Positions 26,101 to 34,397 of a stretch of 64,000 bases of DNA are shown one piece after another. Location: the NCBI GenBank assembly GCA_017860275.1, contig JAFNAQ010000006.1, positions 1 through 64,000 of the forward strand, given 5' to 3'. The notes beneath the pieces are model-generated. The model was given only the letters and a program-made list of their open reading frames with translations, was not told the DNA's origin and did no database searches. The position numbers and the translations under genes are program-made. This stretch comes from Bacteroidota bacterium (GTDB taxonomy: Bacteria > Bacteroidota > Bacteroidia > Bacteroidales > P3). The stretch's first letter is position 1; each line of letters opens with the position of its first letter.

Positions 26101-26438
26101 GATATGTATAGATTCCATACTTTGTCAGGTGTGATTTTGCCTGTCGATTCATAGTCATATCCTAAGCAACTATAACCTTCTTTTTGAACATTTTCGACTG
26201 CAATACGATCTCCAGGTTTCTTGGTCTTGTAGTGGATTGTACAAATTCCATCTTTGTCGGAAATAGCTGTTTCTCCACCGGAACATTTAACACTTACACC
26301 GGCAATAGGTATTGAACCATTATCAATATTAATTACCTTAAAGGTTTGAGTCGTCTGGGCATTAATCCCTAGGAATGAGCTCAAAGTAACGATAGTGAGT
26401 AAACACTTGATCGATTTTAAATTTTTCATATCTTTCAA
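23157..26438 (-). CDS. Large secreted TPR-repeat protein
   Basis: 1,093 residues. Seen: a signal peptide (about 1-27, ending INAQ; the ATG three codons downstream is an alternative start); a beta-sandwich domain of the carboxypeptidase-regulatory type (about 30-110, GVSVKCSGGETAISDKDG); then nearly 900 residues of helical pairs with tetratricopeptide spacing, e.g. ILASIYFNQNNLKKSEKTYKE, AYVSLSNLYRSTNNINKAIEY, LYSTGYTQRHIKQFDKAIDN. There is no membrane anchor and no T9SS domain, so a periplasmic scaffold is likely. It is flanked by direct repeats of the 3' end of the neighbouring gene (22968 and 26540), suggesting it was inserted there. The promoter box is probably the minus-strand TATCTTCG at 26473-26480. 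Specific function unknown. Confidence 0.8.
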   Translation of the reverse strand: MKDMKNLKSIKCLLTIVTLSSFLGINAQTTQTFKVINIDNGSIPIAGVSVKCSGGETAISDKDGICTIHYKTKKPGDRIAVENVQKEGYSCLGYDYESTGKITPDKVWNLYISVTKEHNERVNKIFNAILKKTHSDYSIGLSEYTDSLKYRPQWYQSYLNYMDFNLLNVTNRIRNISNNVSNNYNCENGEISNNSFKYLLEGDLDQCVKTFEDADLLNKIEKENDSEKKKELLRAVILYLNCVDIYNTYPKLNELKPYYETLISNNFAKDYAIRNYIYYLSSINQMDSAINLTKSSIKENTDQRIITRLNNILASIYFNQNNLKKSEKTYKEVIDSYIKLNISDNDFYQDLLSDAYVSLSNLYRSTNNINKAIEYRKLALEAFNKTVLTDSISYFANKADIHKDLAELYSQLEQLDNQIKEDKNYYNCINEAYKLSPEAFNIEYILSKKQLLLHDVDDKKFDFEGLNNIVKAEKALAVEYPLFFNSRVCRTRLNILYGIDEKVKAQIDKKETPDLSELKSTIDSFENDFSILNTKEPIVYNHYYFAFSDLKISYCAYSEDSSYFTQTMNNVISLCQENIIFDSLYYLKNLATYTYRYGNYLSNFQNISETEKYYAISIDALKLMLAKGYNEYKAGFGEANNKLANAYFKQDKDELALNTYQETINWYNTIEKNYKAEAESDYLNALYSTGYTQRHIKQFDKAIDNYNKVLKILSSKAKKNAEKFYNVANIQVELALCNYGIENQKKAKDLLIEAVKNYSKVIKGFTNENYLTALNYLKQIAEETKDWNLYEQTYIKKVEILKDFTRLDTNNYIVPYVKEYLELAKLHNNMSKYDLSEKEHTEVVDIYRFINKFEPKEFRRGLIVALYYQGCNLMDKEIYNEAINSFTEANSLNNVLMLEDSVNNIDLKEAIANKAGLAYYYDRNDEEDLESLRNAKDAFKESLRIREYMYAEQGDEMLDELGYTNRVIGDLNRELELFISSEESYLAAKKYYEKLFTTKKGEGEVPYFRTIYALGDLYQANLDRAKEAEKLYRESLEVYNNMDNQNKLEVQKAYYYLLNDLITVIQESKLDSSDLEKLIKLRDSTKKELEKKS

Positions 26439-26539
26439 ATTGGTAAATTAAGTTATTAATTTAAAATTATTGCGAAGATATGAAAACTTTTTATTTGAAT
26501 TAATTCTTTTAGAAAATATTTATGTTTTTTTATAATATA

Positions 26540-27277
26540 TTATTCCGTGAAGATTAGCCAGTTTGTTTGGTTTTTTGTGCTGGAGGTTAGTTTTCCTATT
26601 TGTGTATAGGAGTTTTCTTCTGTTCTTACCCAGCCGTGACTCCATGTTCCCATATCGAGGCATAGGGCTGTTCTTATTCCCATTCTTAGTAAGGCTTTCG
26701 AGAAGTCTTCAATCGTCATTCTTTGTTCAGACTCTATAATCCAAGGGGTTTTGTCTACCAATACTAAGGCTCTTCTAAAGGTTGATAGGTTCCCAAATAT
26801 TGTACATGGAATAATTGTTGAATCGTAAACAAGTAACATTTGTCTAAATAGGTCGCCTTTCTTATTTATTGCCTTCTTTTGATAGTATTTTAGGTTCTTA
26901 TTAATTGGATTAATTATTATATTATTACCTATAATTGCTGCATAACCTGTAGCAGGCTCTTTGTAACCCTTCTTTAACCTGCCGTTTATTACATGATTTC
27001 CCATAATACTCCTTAGGTTCTTACCAGTAAAGGCAGCTGCAACGGATAGTTTTATATTTGTATCACAAGAATCGGGGCGTGAGGTTGTAAAGCTTGGTAT
27101 ATGATTTATTGGTTTATATATTATTAGAGATATATTCAAGGTGTCTACTTGCTGGAATATTGTATCTATTTCCATTTTTGGAATCTTTATCTCTTGAATC
27201 TTTTTCTTCTTAGTGGGAGATGCAAATAAGGTAATATTTAGTAGAAGTACAAATATTAGAATTATATTTTTTCGCAT
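26540..27277 (-). CDS. Secreted protein resembling phosphodiester glycosidase (NAGPA) domain
   Basis: 245 residues with a signal peptide (about 1-19, LLLNITLFAS). The C-terminal half fits the NAGPA/phosphodiester glycosidase fold: an arginine-rich entry (STFRRALVLVDKTPW), a stretch equivalent to the family's TLEELA helix (MTIEDFSKALLRMGIRTAL), and CLDMGTWSHGW where the family usually has LDGGGSS. The match is by pattern only and the Gly-Gly pair is not conserved, so activity is uncertain. Its first 16 nt overlap the end of the upstream methyltransferase gene, implying coupled translation. The last 24 codons are duplicated at 22968-23038. Confidence 0.6.
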   Translation of the reverse strand: MRKNIILIFVLLLNITLFASPTKKKKIQEIKIPKMEIDTIFQQVDTLNISLIIYKPINHIPSFTTSRPDSCDTNIKLSVAAAFTGKNLRSIMGNHVINGRLKKGYKEPATGYAAIIGNNIIINPINKNLKYYQKKAINKKGDLFRQMLLVYDSTIIPCTIFGNLSTFRRALVLVDKTPWIIESEQRMTIEDFSKALLRMGIRTALCLDMGTWSHGWVRTEENSYTQIGKLTSSTKNQTNWLIFTE

Positions 27278-28446
27278 GATATAATTATTTTCTCGTTGTC
27301 TTTATTGGTGGTGAAGAATAGATAGTTTTCTCCCCCCTCTTTTATCTTAGTCTTATTTCTTATCTCCGAAACAGTTAAAGGGAAGTTTCTTATTGTAATA
27401 TTAGCCTTGTGAAATAGTGTGTTGATATGTTTTATTGTCTTATTATTATAAGGGAGAATGTCTTGAATGATAAACCTTCTTCCAGGAAAATCTATTATTT
27501 CCTTTTCAGAAATATATAAATGAGAATGGGGAGCTATTTTTTCTATGGGGAATGTTTTGCAAATTATATTAAAAGCACCGGCTTTGAGCACGGATGTATT
27601 TGGTTCGTAGAAATACTTCCCCTTTGTAATACTGTCTTTTGAGGCTAGCCTTGGAGAAATATCTTCCGAAAAATAAATAAAAGTATTGATATTTTCTTTA
27701 GAATCGAAATCTATGCAATGATATTCTATCTCACTATTGTAACCCTTTTCAAGAATCAGTAAAAGTTCTTTGCATTCATTCCTTATTGAGATTATGTGAA
27801 TCTCTTTTATGTTCCCTAAGTCTCTTATTGCTTGTTTAATATCAAGCATTGGAGATAACTTAATACATATTTGTTTGGCTTTGCTTAGTAGTATTGGAAG
27901 TATTTCAATTATGTTTGGCTGACAATCTTGAATTAGGAATACCTTGTTATTATTATTATCTCTTCTCGAAGGGTCAATGTAAATAATATCTACCTCTTCT
28001 ATATTATTAATATCAGAGGTTGAATCTCCTTTTCTTACCTCAATATTATTAATGCCTAATGCTTTAAAATTATATTCTGCTATTTCGGCAAGCTCAGTAT
28101 CTCTTTCGTGATAATATACTTTCTTAAACTGCTTGGCAAAGAATATATCATCTATTCCAAAACCAGAGCTTAGGTCGCTAATTGTATTCTTATTTTCAAA
28201 GAGTGATGCTTTGTATTTTGCTGTTTGCTCCGAGGAGGTCTGTTCAAGATTTATTTTTCTTGGGAAAAGAAGAGAGTTTATACTCAACAATGATGGGAAT
28301 TTATCCTTTGCCTTGTTGTATCCTTCTATTTGTTGAGCGCAAAACTTTATGTCAATTTCTTTGTTCTTACTCAAAAGAAGGCTTGTTAAGTCACTATTAA
28401 TGTTTTGTTCAATAAATATTTTTTCTTCTTGAGATGGCAGTTTCAT
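27262..28446 (-). CDS. Class I SAM-dependent methyltransferase with THUMP-like C-terminus
   Basis: 394 residues, cytoplasmic. Seen: an N-terminal helical region (1-95), a Rossmann methyltransferase core with SAM loop ISDLSSGFGIDDIFFA, acidic YHERD, and the IYIDPSRRD motif in place of the usual catalytic NPPY/DPP, then a C-terminal domain (about 310-394; FPGRRFIIQD... NFPLTVSEIRNKTKIKEGG) of the type annotated as THUMP-like in Bacteroidota. The substrate is probably RNA, but this is inferred. A promoter box (28451-28458) ends only 4 bp before the ATG, so the mRNA is probably leaderless. The NAGPA-like gene overlaps its 3' end. Confidence 0.75.
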   Translation of the reverse strand: MKLPSQEEKIFIEQNINSDLTSLLLSKNKEIDIKFCAQQIEGYNKAKDKFPSLLSINSLLFPRKINLEQTSSEQTAKYKASLFENKNTISDLSSGFGIDDIFFAKQFKKVYYHERDTELAEIAEYNFKALGINNIEVRKGDSTSDINNIEEVDIIYIDPSRRDNNNNKVFLIQDCQPNIIEILPILLSKAKQICIKLSPMLDIKQAIRDLGNIKEIHIISIRNECKELLLILEKGYNSEIEYHCIDFDSKENINTFIYFSEDISPRLASKDSITKGKYFYEPNTSVLKAGAFNIICKTFPIEKIAPHSHLYISEKEIIDFPGRRFIIQDILPYNNKTIKHINTLFHKANITIRNFPLTVSEIRNKTKIKEGGENYLFFTTNKDNEKIIISCEKI

Positions 28447-28450
28447 TATG

Positions 28451-28458
28451 CAAAAATA
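28451..28458 (-). promoter_or_regulatory. Promoter box of the methyltransferase gene
   Basis: Minus-strand TATTTTTG, then CATA and ATG. The start of transcription should fall on or next to the AUG: a leaderless mRNA candidate. The divergent patatin promoter lies 12 bp away. Confidence 0.5.
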
Positions 28459-28469
28459 ATGTTTTATAT

Positions 28470-28477
28470 TATATTTG
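28470..28477 (+). promoter_or_regulatory. Promoter box of the patatin gene
   Basis: TATATTTG followed by CA, 31 bp before the ATG at 28509. Confidence 0.6.
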
Positions 28478-28508
28478 CACCTAATTTGAATGTATTAATA
28501 TACAATTT

Positions 28509-29345
28509 ATGAGGAAATTTTCAATCTGTTTAATCCTTATTATTATGACTTTTACTAATTTATTTGGGCAGGAAAAAAAGATAGGACTTGCTTTAAGTGG
28601 TGGTGGTGCACTGGGTTATGCTCATATTGGTTTTTTGCAAGCAATGTATGAGTATAAGGTAAATGTTGATGTTATTTCAGGAACTTCTATGGGGAGTATT
28701 ATTGGAGTTTTATATTCTGCTGGATATAAACCTATGGAGATTTATGATCTTGTAGATAAAGAAAATATGACTAAGCTTTTTAATGTTGTCAAGTTAAATA
28801 AAAGTTTTGGGAAAGGTTTCTTTAATCATGAAAAACTTAAGAAGGTATTAGAGAAAAGTATTCCTCATAATAGTTTTGATAAGTTGAATAATAAATTCTA
28901 TTGTTGTGTTACCGACTTTAATAATGCGACTTATAGATTGATTGGTTCTGGAGACCATCTCAAGGAATATGTTTGTGCCTCAGCATCTATTCCAATTGTT
29001 TATGAGGCTTATGAAGTTGAGGGAGAACAATATGTTGATGGAGGAGTTATGCAGAATCTTCCTGTTGAACCTTTGATAATGGAAAATTGTAGTATAATTA
29101 TAGGTGTCGATGTTATATCTACAACAAAAAGACTTGAAATAACTGGGCTATCTAAGATTCTTGAAAGAACATTAACCCTTACTATTATGCAGAGTACAAA
29201 GCAATGGGCAGATAAATGTGATTTTGTTATAAAACCAGATTTACAAGATTATACAATTCTTGATTTTGACAAAGCACACGAATTATTTGATATAGGCTAT
29301 GAGGCTGGTATTATTTTCTTCAAAAATTATAAGGGTAGCTTCTAA
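28509..29345 (+). CDS. Patatin-like phospholipase (RssA/NTE type)
   Basis: 278 residues with a probable signal peptide (about 1-20, ending NLFGQ), so periplasmic or outer-membrane associated. Seen: the patatin oxyanion loop SGGGALG (30-36), the nucleophile elbow GTSMG with Ser60, and the catalytic aspartate in DGGV (Asp177). These form a complete Ser-Asp dyad, so it should hydrolyse acyl esters of lipids. It lacks the C-terminal barrel and POTRA regions of the longer Bacteroidota PlpD-type proteins; it is the short form. The last bases overlap the stop of a convergent small gene. Confidence 0.85.
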   Translation: MRKFSICLILIIMTFTNLFGQEKKIGLALSGGGALGYAHIGFLQAMYEYKVNVDVISGTSMGSIIGVLYSAGYKPMEIYDLVDKENMTKLFNVVKLNKSFGKGFFNHEKLKKVLEKSIPHNSFDKLNNKFYCCVTDFNNATYRLIGSGDHLKEYVCASASIPIVYEAYEVEGEQYVDGGVMQNLPVEPLIMENCSIIIGVDVISTTKRLEITGLSKILERTLTLTIMQSTKQWADKCDFVIKPDLQDYTILDFDKAHELFDIGYEAGIIFFKNYKGSF

Positions 29346-29548
29346 GATTTTCTTCTGAATTTTGGTGGTTTTGGGTCTCTAACCTTATAATTACTTCTGA
29401 CTTTGTTTGTCCTCTTTAACTTATATTGATATAATCCAATAGGTTCATCTCCTGAACTTGATGCGCAGCTTGAGGATGTAATTGAAAGCCCACTTAAAGT
29501 AATTAATGCTAAGAGTAGCATACAGAAATTTCTTTTTATGTTTTTCAT
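29342..29548 (-). CDS. Small lipoprotein-like secreted peptide
   Basis: 68 residues. Seen: a basic start, a hydrophobic segment (about 9-24) and a possible lipobox ending at Cys28 (ITSSSC), followed by a Ser/Gly-Asp linker typical of Bacteroidota lipoproteins; the rest is short and strongly basic (RTNKVRSNYKVRDPKPPKFRRKS). The reading frame overlaps the end of the convergent patatin gene by 4 nt. No family recognised. The signal-peptide pattern is the main evidence that it is real. Confidence 0.5.
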   Translation of the reverse strand: MKNIKRNFCMLLLALITLSGLSITSSSCASSSGDEPIGLYQYKLKRTNKVRSNYKVRDPKPPKFRRKS

Positions 29549-29580
29549 AATTATCTTATTTTCTTTTTTAAATTTCTTTC

Positions 29581-30243
29581 TTAATGTTGATGACTAGTTA
29601 TGTTTGGTAATAATATTGACACATCAATAAATAAAGTCAATATTAAATATATACCAAATATTATGAGTATGGTTCCAATAACTCTGTTTATATAAGTTAT
29701 TACTTTGTCTGTCATAAATCTTTTTAATTCATTAGCTATTGTGCATTTCAAAAGATCCATAGCTAGAACAGTTATCAGAATAGTAGCAAGAAATGTAATT
29801 TGCAGTTCAACAGTTGGGTGAGAACTTGCAACTCCAACGGGTAGTAACCAAAACATCCAAATGCTTGGATTGGCTATATTAAATACGAATCCTTTGGCGA
29901 AGTATTTGTAATGAAATTTTAATTTGGGTTCTATAGTTGTGGCATGAGGATGTGTTATGTGCTTTTTTAAGGCTGTGTACACTCCGAACCCAAGAAGTAC
30001 AAATCCCCCAGAAACAGTTAGGATTTTTTGTGTTTCAGGAGTGTCAAAAAACGAACTTAAACCATACCAAGCAATAAATACCATTAAAATATCACTTAAA
30101 GATATTCCTAGAGCAAGCTGAGAGCCAACTCTAAATCCTTTTGAGATACTTGTTTGTATTAAAGAGAAGAAACCAGGACCTGCCATAAAGGATAGAGTAA
30201 ACCCTAAAAGAATTGCCTGTGTTATTGTTTGGAAATATAGCAT
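29581..30243 (-). CDS. LysE/RhtB-family amino-acid exporter
   Basis: 220 residues from ATG 30243; a longer in-frame start (30408) adds 55 residues lying over the ribBA promoter and start, so it is rejected. Seen: six hydrophobic segments and the family signature near the start ([23 protein letters not shown] is the expected GPxxxxxxxxxxxxG region), plus the later [11 protein letters not shown] stretch in helix 4. The family exports amino acids or related metabolites; the substrate is not predictable. A promoter box lies at 30273-30280 (-). It is divergent from ribBA with about 110 bp in between. Confidence 0.8.
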   Translation of the reverse strand: MLYFQTITQAILLGFTLSFMAGPGFFSLIQTSISKGFRVGSQLALGISLSDILMVFIAWYGLSSFFDTPETQKILTVSGGFVLLGFGVYTALKKHITHPHATTIEPKLKFHYKYFAKGFVFNIANPSIWMFWLLPVGVASSHPTVELQITFLATILITVLAMDLLKCTIANELKRFMTDKVITYINRVIGTILIIFGIYLILTLFIDVSILLPNITSHQH

Positions 30244-30272
30244 AAATATAATTGTTTTGTCTCTTCGAAATG

Positions 30273-30280
30273 CAAATATA
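30273..30280 (-). promoter_or_regulatory. Promoter box of the LysE-type gene
   Basis: Minus-strand TATATTTG, 29 bp before the ATG at 30243. Confidence 0.55.
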
Positions 30281-30325
30281 GACATTTTCTCAAATATAAT
30301 TACCAAAAATGTTGTTGTTTTATTG

Positions 30326-30333
30326 TATCTTTG
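30326..30333 (+). promoter_or_regulatory. ribBA: Promoter box of ribBA
   Basis: TATCTTTG followed by CG; the predicted leader is about 13 nt, too short for an FMN riboswitch, and none is visible. Confidence 0.55.
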
Positions 30334-30352
30334 CGCTCTAAATTTGAAAATA

Positions 30353-31564
30353 ATGGAAACAAAATTAAATACGATAGAAGAAGCTATAGAGGATTTCAAA
30401 CAGGGCAAATTGTTGATTTGTGTTGATGATGAGGATAGAGAAAATGAGGGAGATTTTATTTTCCCTGCTGAGAAAATAACTCCAGATATAGTTAATTTTA
30501 TGATTACTCATGGTCGTGGACTTATGTGTACTCCAATAACAGAGGAAAGAGCTAAGGAACTTAATCTTGACATGATGGTTTCTGATAATACATCTTCTCA
30601 CGAAACTCCATTTACTATTTCTGTTGATAAAATCGGAGATGGTTGTACAACTGGAATTTCGACTCATGATAGAGCAAAAACTATAAAGGCAATTGCAGAT
30701 CCAAATACTCGCCCTGAAGAACTTGGAAGGCCAGGTCATATTTTTCCTCTAAGAGCAAAGGCTTCTGGCGTTTTGCAAAGAAGTGGACATACTGAGGCTT
30801 GTGTTGATTTATCTCGTTTGGCTGGTTTATATCCAGCGGCTGTTTTGGTAGAGATATTAAATGAAGATGGGACAATGGCTAGATTACCACAATTATTAGA
30901 AATGTCTAAGAAATATGGAATAAAAATTGTTTCAATCAAGGATTTAATTGCTTATAGAGTAGCTCATGAAACTTTAATTAAAAGAGAACAAGAAGTTTTC
31001 CTTCCAACTGAGTGGGGTGATTTTAAACTTATTGCATATACTCAACTAAATACTGGAGCAACTCACATGGTACTCAAAAAAGGAGAATGGGAAAAGGATG
31101 AACCAATAGTTGTTAGAGTACATTCTTCTTGTGCAACTGGAGATATTTTTGGATCATGTAAATGTGATTGTGGAGGTCAATTACATAAGGCGATGGAAAT
31201 GATTGAAGGTATTGGAAAGGGTATGGTTGTTTATATGAGTCAAGAGGGTAGAGGAATTGGTTTAGTAAATAAACTTAAGGCTTATCACCTTCAAGAACAA
31301 GGAATGGATACCGTAGATGCTAATATTGCACTTGGATTTAGAGCAGATGAAAGAGATTATGGAGTAGGTGCTCAGATAATAAGAGACCAATATGCAACGA
31401 AGATTCGCTTACTAACAAATAACCCAATAAAAAGAAAAGGTCTTGAAGGTTATGGTATTGAAATTATCGAAACTCTACCTTTGGTTGTAGAGGCAAATGA
31501 ACATAGCGAAAGATATTTGAAGACTAAGGCTGAAAAGATGGGTCACACAATAAAGATTGATTAA
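30353..31564 (+). CDS. ribBA: Bifunctional DHBP synthase / GTP cyclohydrolase II
   Basis: 403 residues from ATG 30353; an upstream in-frame start (30257) would cover the promoter and is rejected. Residues 1-200 are RibB (ribulose 5-phosphate to the four-carbon riboflavin precursor): [33 protein letters not shown]. Residues about 205-403 are RibA (GTP to diaminohydroxy ribosylaminopyrimidine): [15 protein letters not shown] with zinc cysteines continued in [17 protein letters not shown] and the C-terminal [14 protein letters not shown]. Both halves have their catalytic residues, so it provides both entry reactions of riboflavin synthesis. No other rib gene is adjacent. Confidence 0.95.
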   Translation: METKLNTIEEAIEDFKQGKLLICVDDEDRENEGDFIFPAEKITPDIVNFMITHGRGLMCTPITEERAKELNLDMMVSDNTSSHETPFTISVDKIGDGCTTGISTHDRAKTIKAIADPNTRPEELGRPGHIFPLRAKASGVLQRSGHTEACVDLSRLAGLYPAAVLVEILNEDGTMARLPQLLEMSKKYGIKIVSIKDLIAYRVAHETLIKREQEVFLPTEWGDFKLIAYTQLNTGATHMVLKKGEWEKDEPIVVRVHSSCATGDIFGSCKCDCGGQLHKAMEMIEGIGKGMVVYMSQEGRGIGLVNKLKAYHLQEQGMDTVDANIALGFRADERDYGVGAQIIRDQYATKIRLLTNNPIKRKGLEGYGIEIIETLPLVVEANEHSERYLKTKAEKMGHTIKID

Positions 31565-31662
31565 TTGATACTTGTGTGAAAATATTGTATGTATTTTTTA
31601 TCGGTTATTCTGTTTTTTTGAAAAATATTGAATAAACATTGGACTTTTCTAAAAAAATATAC

Positions 31663-31670
31663 TATATTTG
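31663..31670 (+). promoter_or_regulatory. Promoter box of the zapA unit
   Basis: TATATTTG followed by CA, 29 bp before the ATG at 31699; TTGG near 31640 may serve as the -33 element. Confidence 0.55.
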
Positions 31671-31698
31671 CACATCAAGTAAAACCTAAACTTATAAA

Positions 31699-32001
31699 AT
31701 GAAAGACTTGCAGACACTAATATCTGGCATCGAATATAAGCTAAGAGTGCTTATTGAGCAGAAGAAGAAATTAGAAGAGTATGCCTTGGGTTTGGGTGAA
31801 GAGATTAATAAAAAAGATAGGATTGTTTTAGAACAATCCCAAAAAATAAATAAGTTAGAAGAACAAATTAAAATATATAAACTAGGAGAATCAATAAATA
31901 ATAAGCGTTCAGATATAACAGAGGTTAAACTGAAAATAAATGAATTAGTGCGAAGAATTGATAAGTGCGTTGGGTTGATAAAAAAAAATGAACAATATTA
32001 G
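31699..32001 (+). CDS. Coiled-coil protein upstream of zapA (ZapB-like size and place)
   Basis: 100 residues, almost entirely predicted coiled coil with heptads of Leu/Ile (LISGIEYKLRVLIEQKKKLEEY, then KINKLEEQIKIYKLG). No signal peptide or catalytic motif. It starts 29 nt after a promoter box and is followed by zapA after 15 nt, so the two are co-transcribed. The gene position next to zapA is common in Bacteroidota, and a role in cell division like ZapB, a coiled-coil partner of the Z-ring, is a reasonable inference from context but is not shown by sequence. Confidence 0.7.
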   Translation: MKDLQTLISGIEYKLRVLIEQKKKLEEYALGLGEEINKKDRIVLEQSQKINKLEEQIKIYKLGESINNKRSDITEVKLKINELVRRIDKCVGLIKKNEQY

Positions 32002-32016
32002 AGGTAAATTCGTTAT

Positions 32017-32310
32017 ATGGATGAAGATATATTAATAAGCGTAGATATCGCTGACAGAATTTACAAGGTTAAGGTTGCAAGAAAAGAGGAAGAGGTATTT
32101 AGAAAAGCCGTTAATGTTGTTAAAAATAAAACTAATGAGTATGCTAAGATGTATGCTTACAAAGACAAACAAGACTTATTGGCAATGGTCTTATTACAAT
32201 ATGTAACTTCTTATATTAAACTTGAAGATGAACATATTTTTAGTGATGGTGCTTTGTTAGGTAAATTAGAAGACATTGATAGTATATTAAAAGAAGAACT
32301 AAAAAATTAA
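32017..32310 (+). CDS. zapA: Cell division protein ZapA
   Basis: 97 residues, the normal ZapA length. ZapA bundles and stabilises FtsZ filaments at midcell. Seen: the N-terminal beta hairpin (ISVDIADRIYKVKVARKEEE), followed by the central helix region (VFRKAVNVVKNKTNEYAKMY) and DKQDLLAMVLLQYVTSYI, matching the family pattern, then a short helical tail. Just downstream are a 6S-like RNA and rny, an order I recall as conserved in Bacteroidota (and zapA next to 6S RNA also in proteobacteria). Confidence 0.85.
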   Translation: MDEDILISVDIADRIYKVKVARKEEEVFRKAVNVVKNKTNEYAKMYAYKDKQDLLAMVLLQYVTSYIKLEDEHIFSDGALLGKLEDIDSILKEELKN

Positions 32311-32315
32311 TTTAA

Positions 32316-32510
32316 GATATTCCCGCATCGATTCGAATCAGTTTGGAAACTCAACATTAAAACTGAAACGAGTTAGCTTGATTGGGATAAAACAGGCCTC
32401 AACTCTTCGGAGTTTCCTTTTAGGGACAGTGGACGTTTGACACCAATGGCGCTCAAAACTTTCTTATTAGGAGTTTTTCAATACTCCATTTTGGAAAGAT
32501 GCGGGTTTTT
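32316..32510 (+). ncRNA. ssrS: 6S-like RNA
   Basis: About 195 nt between zapA and rny. Seen: CCCGCATC (32322-32329) pairs with GATGCGGG (32498-32505) to close the ends, and the 3' arm runs into TTTTTT, so it ends like an intrinsic terminator. The interior contains a stable AACTCTTCGGAGTT hairpin (32401-32414) and further complementary stretches, giving a long rod with a large open middle, the 6S RNA shape. 6S RNA binds the housekeeping RNA polymerase as a promoter mimic. Assignment rests on gene order plus end pairing, not on a covariance search. Confidence 0.7.
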
Positions 32511-32661
32511 TAGTTAACCCACTATATATTTAGCCGCGAATTATTTATTGATTAAAGAAAACCAAGTTTATACTCCTTTAAAAGGGAAGTATGGAATTGT
32601 TTTTTGATTCTATGTTTAGAGAGTATTAATATTAACTATATAAACAACACATTATTATTTT

Positions 32662-34215
32662 ATGGGAACATTAGGAGTCATAATAGTATGTATAATTGTT
32701 GCAATTGTATTTTCCGCATTAGGAGTTTATATTACAGCAACAAAATTAAGAACAGCTTTAACTAAAGATGCTAAACAAGTACTAGAAGAAGCAGAAGAAA
32801 AAGCAGAAATGGTTAAGAAGGAAAAAATACTTCAAGCCAAAGAAAGATTTCTTCAATTAAAATCAGAACACGAAAAACAAGTTCAAGAGCGTAATAATCG
32901 TATTATGCAAGCTGAGACAAAGCTTAAGCAGAAAGAACAAGAGATAAGACTAAAAATTGAAGAATTTCAAAAGAAACATGCAGAGTTTACTCAAGCAAGA
33001 GAAAATCTTAATAAACAATTAGAAGTATTAGCATCTCGTCAAGCTGAAGTTGAAAAAGCATTCCAAAAGAGTGTTCAGAAATTAGAACAAATTGCAGGAT
33101 TAAGTGCCGATGATGCTAAAAAAGAATTAGTAGAAGCCATGACAGCTGAGGCTCGTAATGAAGCTATGTCAAGAGTTATGGAAATTGTTGAAGAAGCTAA
33201 ATTAACAGCTAATCAACAAGCTAAGAAAATCGTCGTTGAGTCGATCCAAAGAACAGCTACAGAAAATGCAATTGAAAATACAGTTTCAGTATTTAACTTA
33301 GAAAATGAAGAAGTAAAAGGACGTATCATTGGTCGTGAAGGTCGAAATATTCGTACCCTTGAAAACTTAACAGGAGTAGAGGTTATTATTGATGACTCTC
33401 CTGATGCAATCATCCTTTCATGTTTTGATCCAGTTCGTAGAGAGATAGCTCGTCTAGCACTACATAAATTAGTAACAGACGGACGTATTCACCCTGCAAG
33501 AATTGAAGAAGTTGTTTCGAAAACAAAGAAACAAATCGAACAAGAAATCATTGAAACAGGTAAGAGAACATGTATTGACTTAGGTATAGTAAATCTTCAT
33601 CATGAGTTAGTAAGAATGATAGGTAAGATGAAATATCGTTCATCTTATGGTCAAAACCTTCTTCAACACTCACGTGAGGTAGCTAATCTATGTGCTACAA
33701 TGGCGGCTGAACTAGGATTAAATCCAAAGATTGCAAAACGTGCAGGTCTTTTACACGATATAGGTAAGGTTCCAGACAACGAACCAGAACTTCCACACGC
33801 ATTACATGGTATGAAGCTTGCAGAACGTTGCAAAGAAAAACCAGAGATTTGCAATGCTATAGGAGCTCACCATGATGAGATTGAAATGGATAGTCTTTAT
33901 GCACCAATTGTTCAAGTTTGTGATGCAATATCAGGAGCAAGACCAGGAGCAAGACGAGAAGTTGTTGAGGCGTATATTAATCGTTTAAACAAACTTGAAG
34001 AAATTGCGATGTCATTCCCAGGAGTTGTTAAGACTTATGCAATTCAAGCAGGTCGTGAGTTACGTGTAATTGTTGCAGCAGAAAAGGTATCAGACTTAGA
34101 TGCAAACCAAATATCAATGGACTTATCAAAACAAATTCAATCGGAAATGGTATTCCCAGGTATGATTAAGGTTACAGTAATTAGAGAAACAAGAGCCGTA
34201 AACTACGCAAAGTAA
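32662..34215 (+). CDS. rny: Ribonuclease Y
   Basis: 517 residues. RNase Y is a membrane-bound endoribonuclease that starts mRNA decay. Seen: an N-terminal transmembrane helix (about 4-24), a long charged coiled coil (about 30-190), a KH domain ([19 protein letters not shown]), and an HD domain with the metal residues in LLHDIGK and AIGAHHDE, ending [18 protein letters not shown]. All parts are intact. The 150 bp upstream, after the 6S-like RNA, contain an imperfect hairpin (TACTCCTTT/AAAGGGAAGTA, about 32570-32592) but no clear promoter box. A strong terminator follows the gene. Confidence 0.95.
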   Translation: MGTLGVIIVCIIVAIVFSALGVYITATKLRTALTKDAKQVLEEAEEKAEMVKKEKILQAKERFLQLKSEHEKQVQERNNRIMQAETKLKQKEQEIRLKIEEFQKKHAEFTQARENLNKQLEVLASRQAEVEKAFQKSVQKLEQIAGLSADDAKKELVEAMTAEARNEAMSRVMEIVEEAKLTANQQAKKIVVESIQRTATENAIENTVSVFNLENEEVKGRIIGREGRNIRTLENLTGVEVIIDDSPDAIILSCFDPVRREIARLALHKLVTDGRIHPARIEEVVSKTKKQIEQEIIETGKRTCIDLGIVNLHHELVRMIGKMKYRSSYGQNLLQHSREVANLCATMAAELGLNPKIAKRAGLLHDIGKVPDNEPELPHALHGMKLAERCKEKPEICNAIGAHHDEIEMDSLYAPIVQVCDAISGARPGARREVVEAYINRLNKLEEIAMSFPGVVKTYAIQAGRELRVIVAAEKVSDLDANQISMDLSKQIQSEMVFPGMIKVTVIRETRAVNYAK

Positions 34216-34233
34216 CTAAATATTTATAGCAGA

Positions 34234-34268
34234 AAAAGGTGAAATTCATTTGGATTTCACCTTTTTTT
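34234..34268 (+). terminator. Terminator of rny
   Basis: AAAAGGTGAAAT and ATTTCACCTTTT form a perfect 12-bp stem with an 8-nt loop and a T run. Confidence 0.85.
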
Positions 34269-34397
34269 ATGTTTTTTTATATCTTCTTATCAATCGTTTT
34301 CGATTATCAATTGTTTTAGTTAAGTACTAGTTCTTGTCTTTGTGTTCTAACGTATTCTCTAAGATTCTATATAGAGTATAACTTAAACTCAATATAT

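Noticed and set aside
22841-26540. Active mobile element around the TPR gene
   Set aside because: No transposase, integrase or terminal inverted repeats; only a duplicated gene end remains, so any mobility is past or indirect.
30257-30352. Upstream start for ribBA
   Set aside because: The added 32 residues are not RibB-like and cover the promoter box at 30326.
30244-30408. Upstream start for the LysE-type exporter
   Set aside because: It would cover both divergent promoters and the ribBA start; the shorter form begins with the family's first membrane helix.
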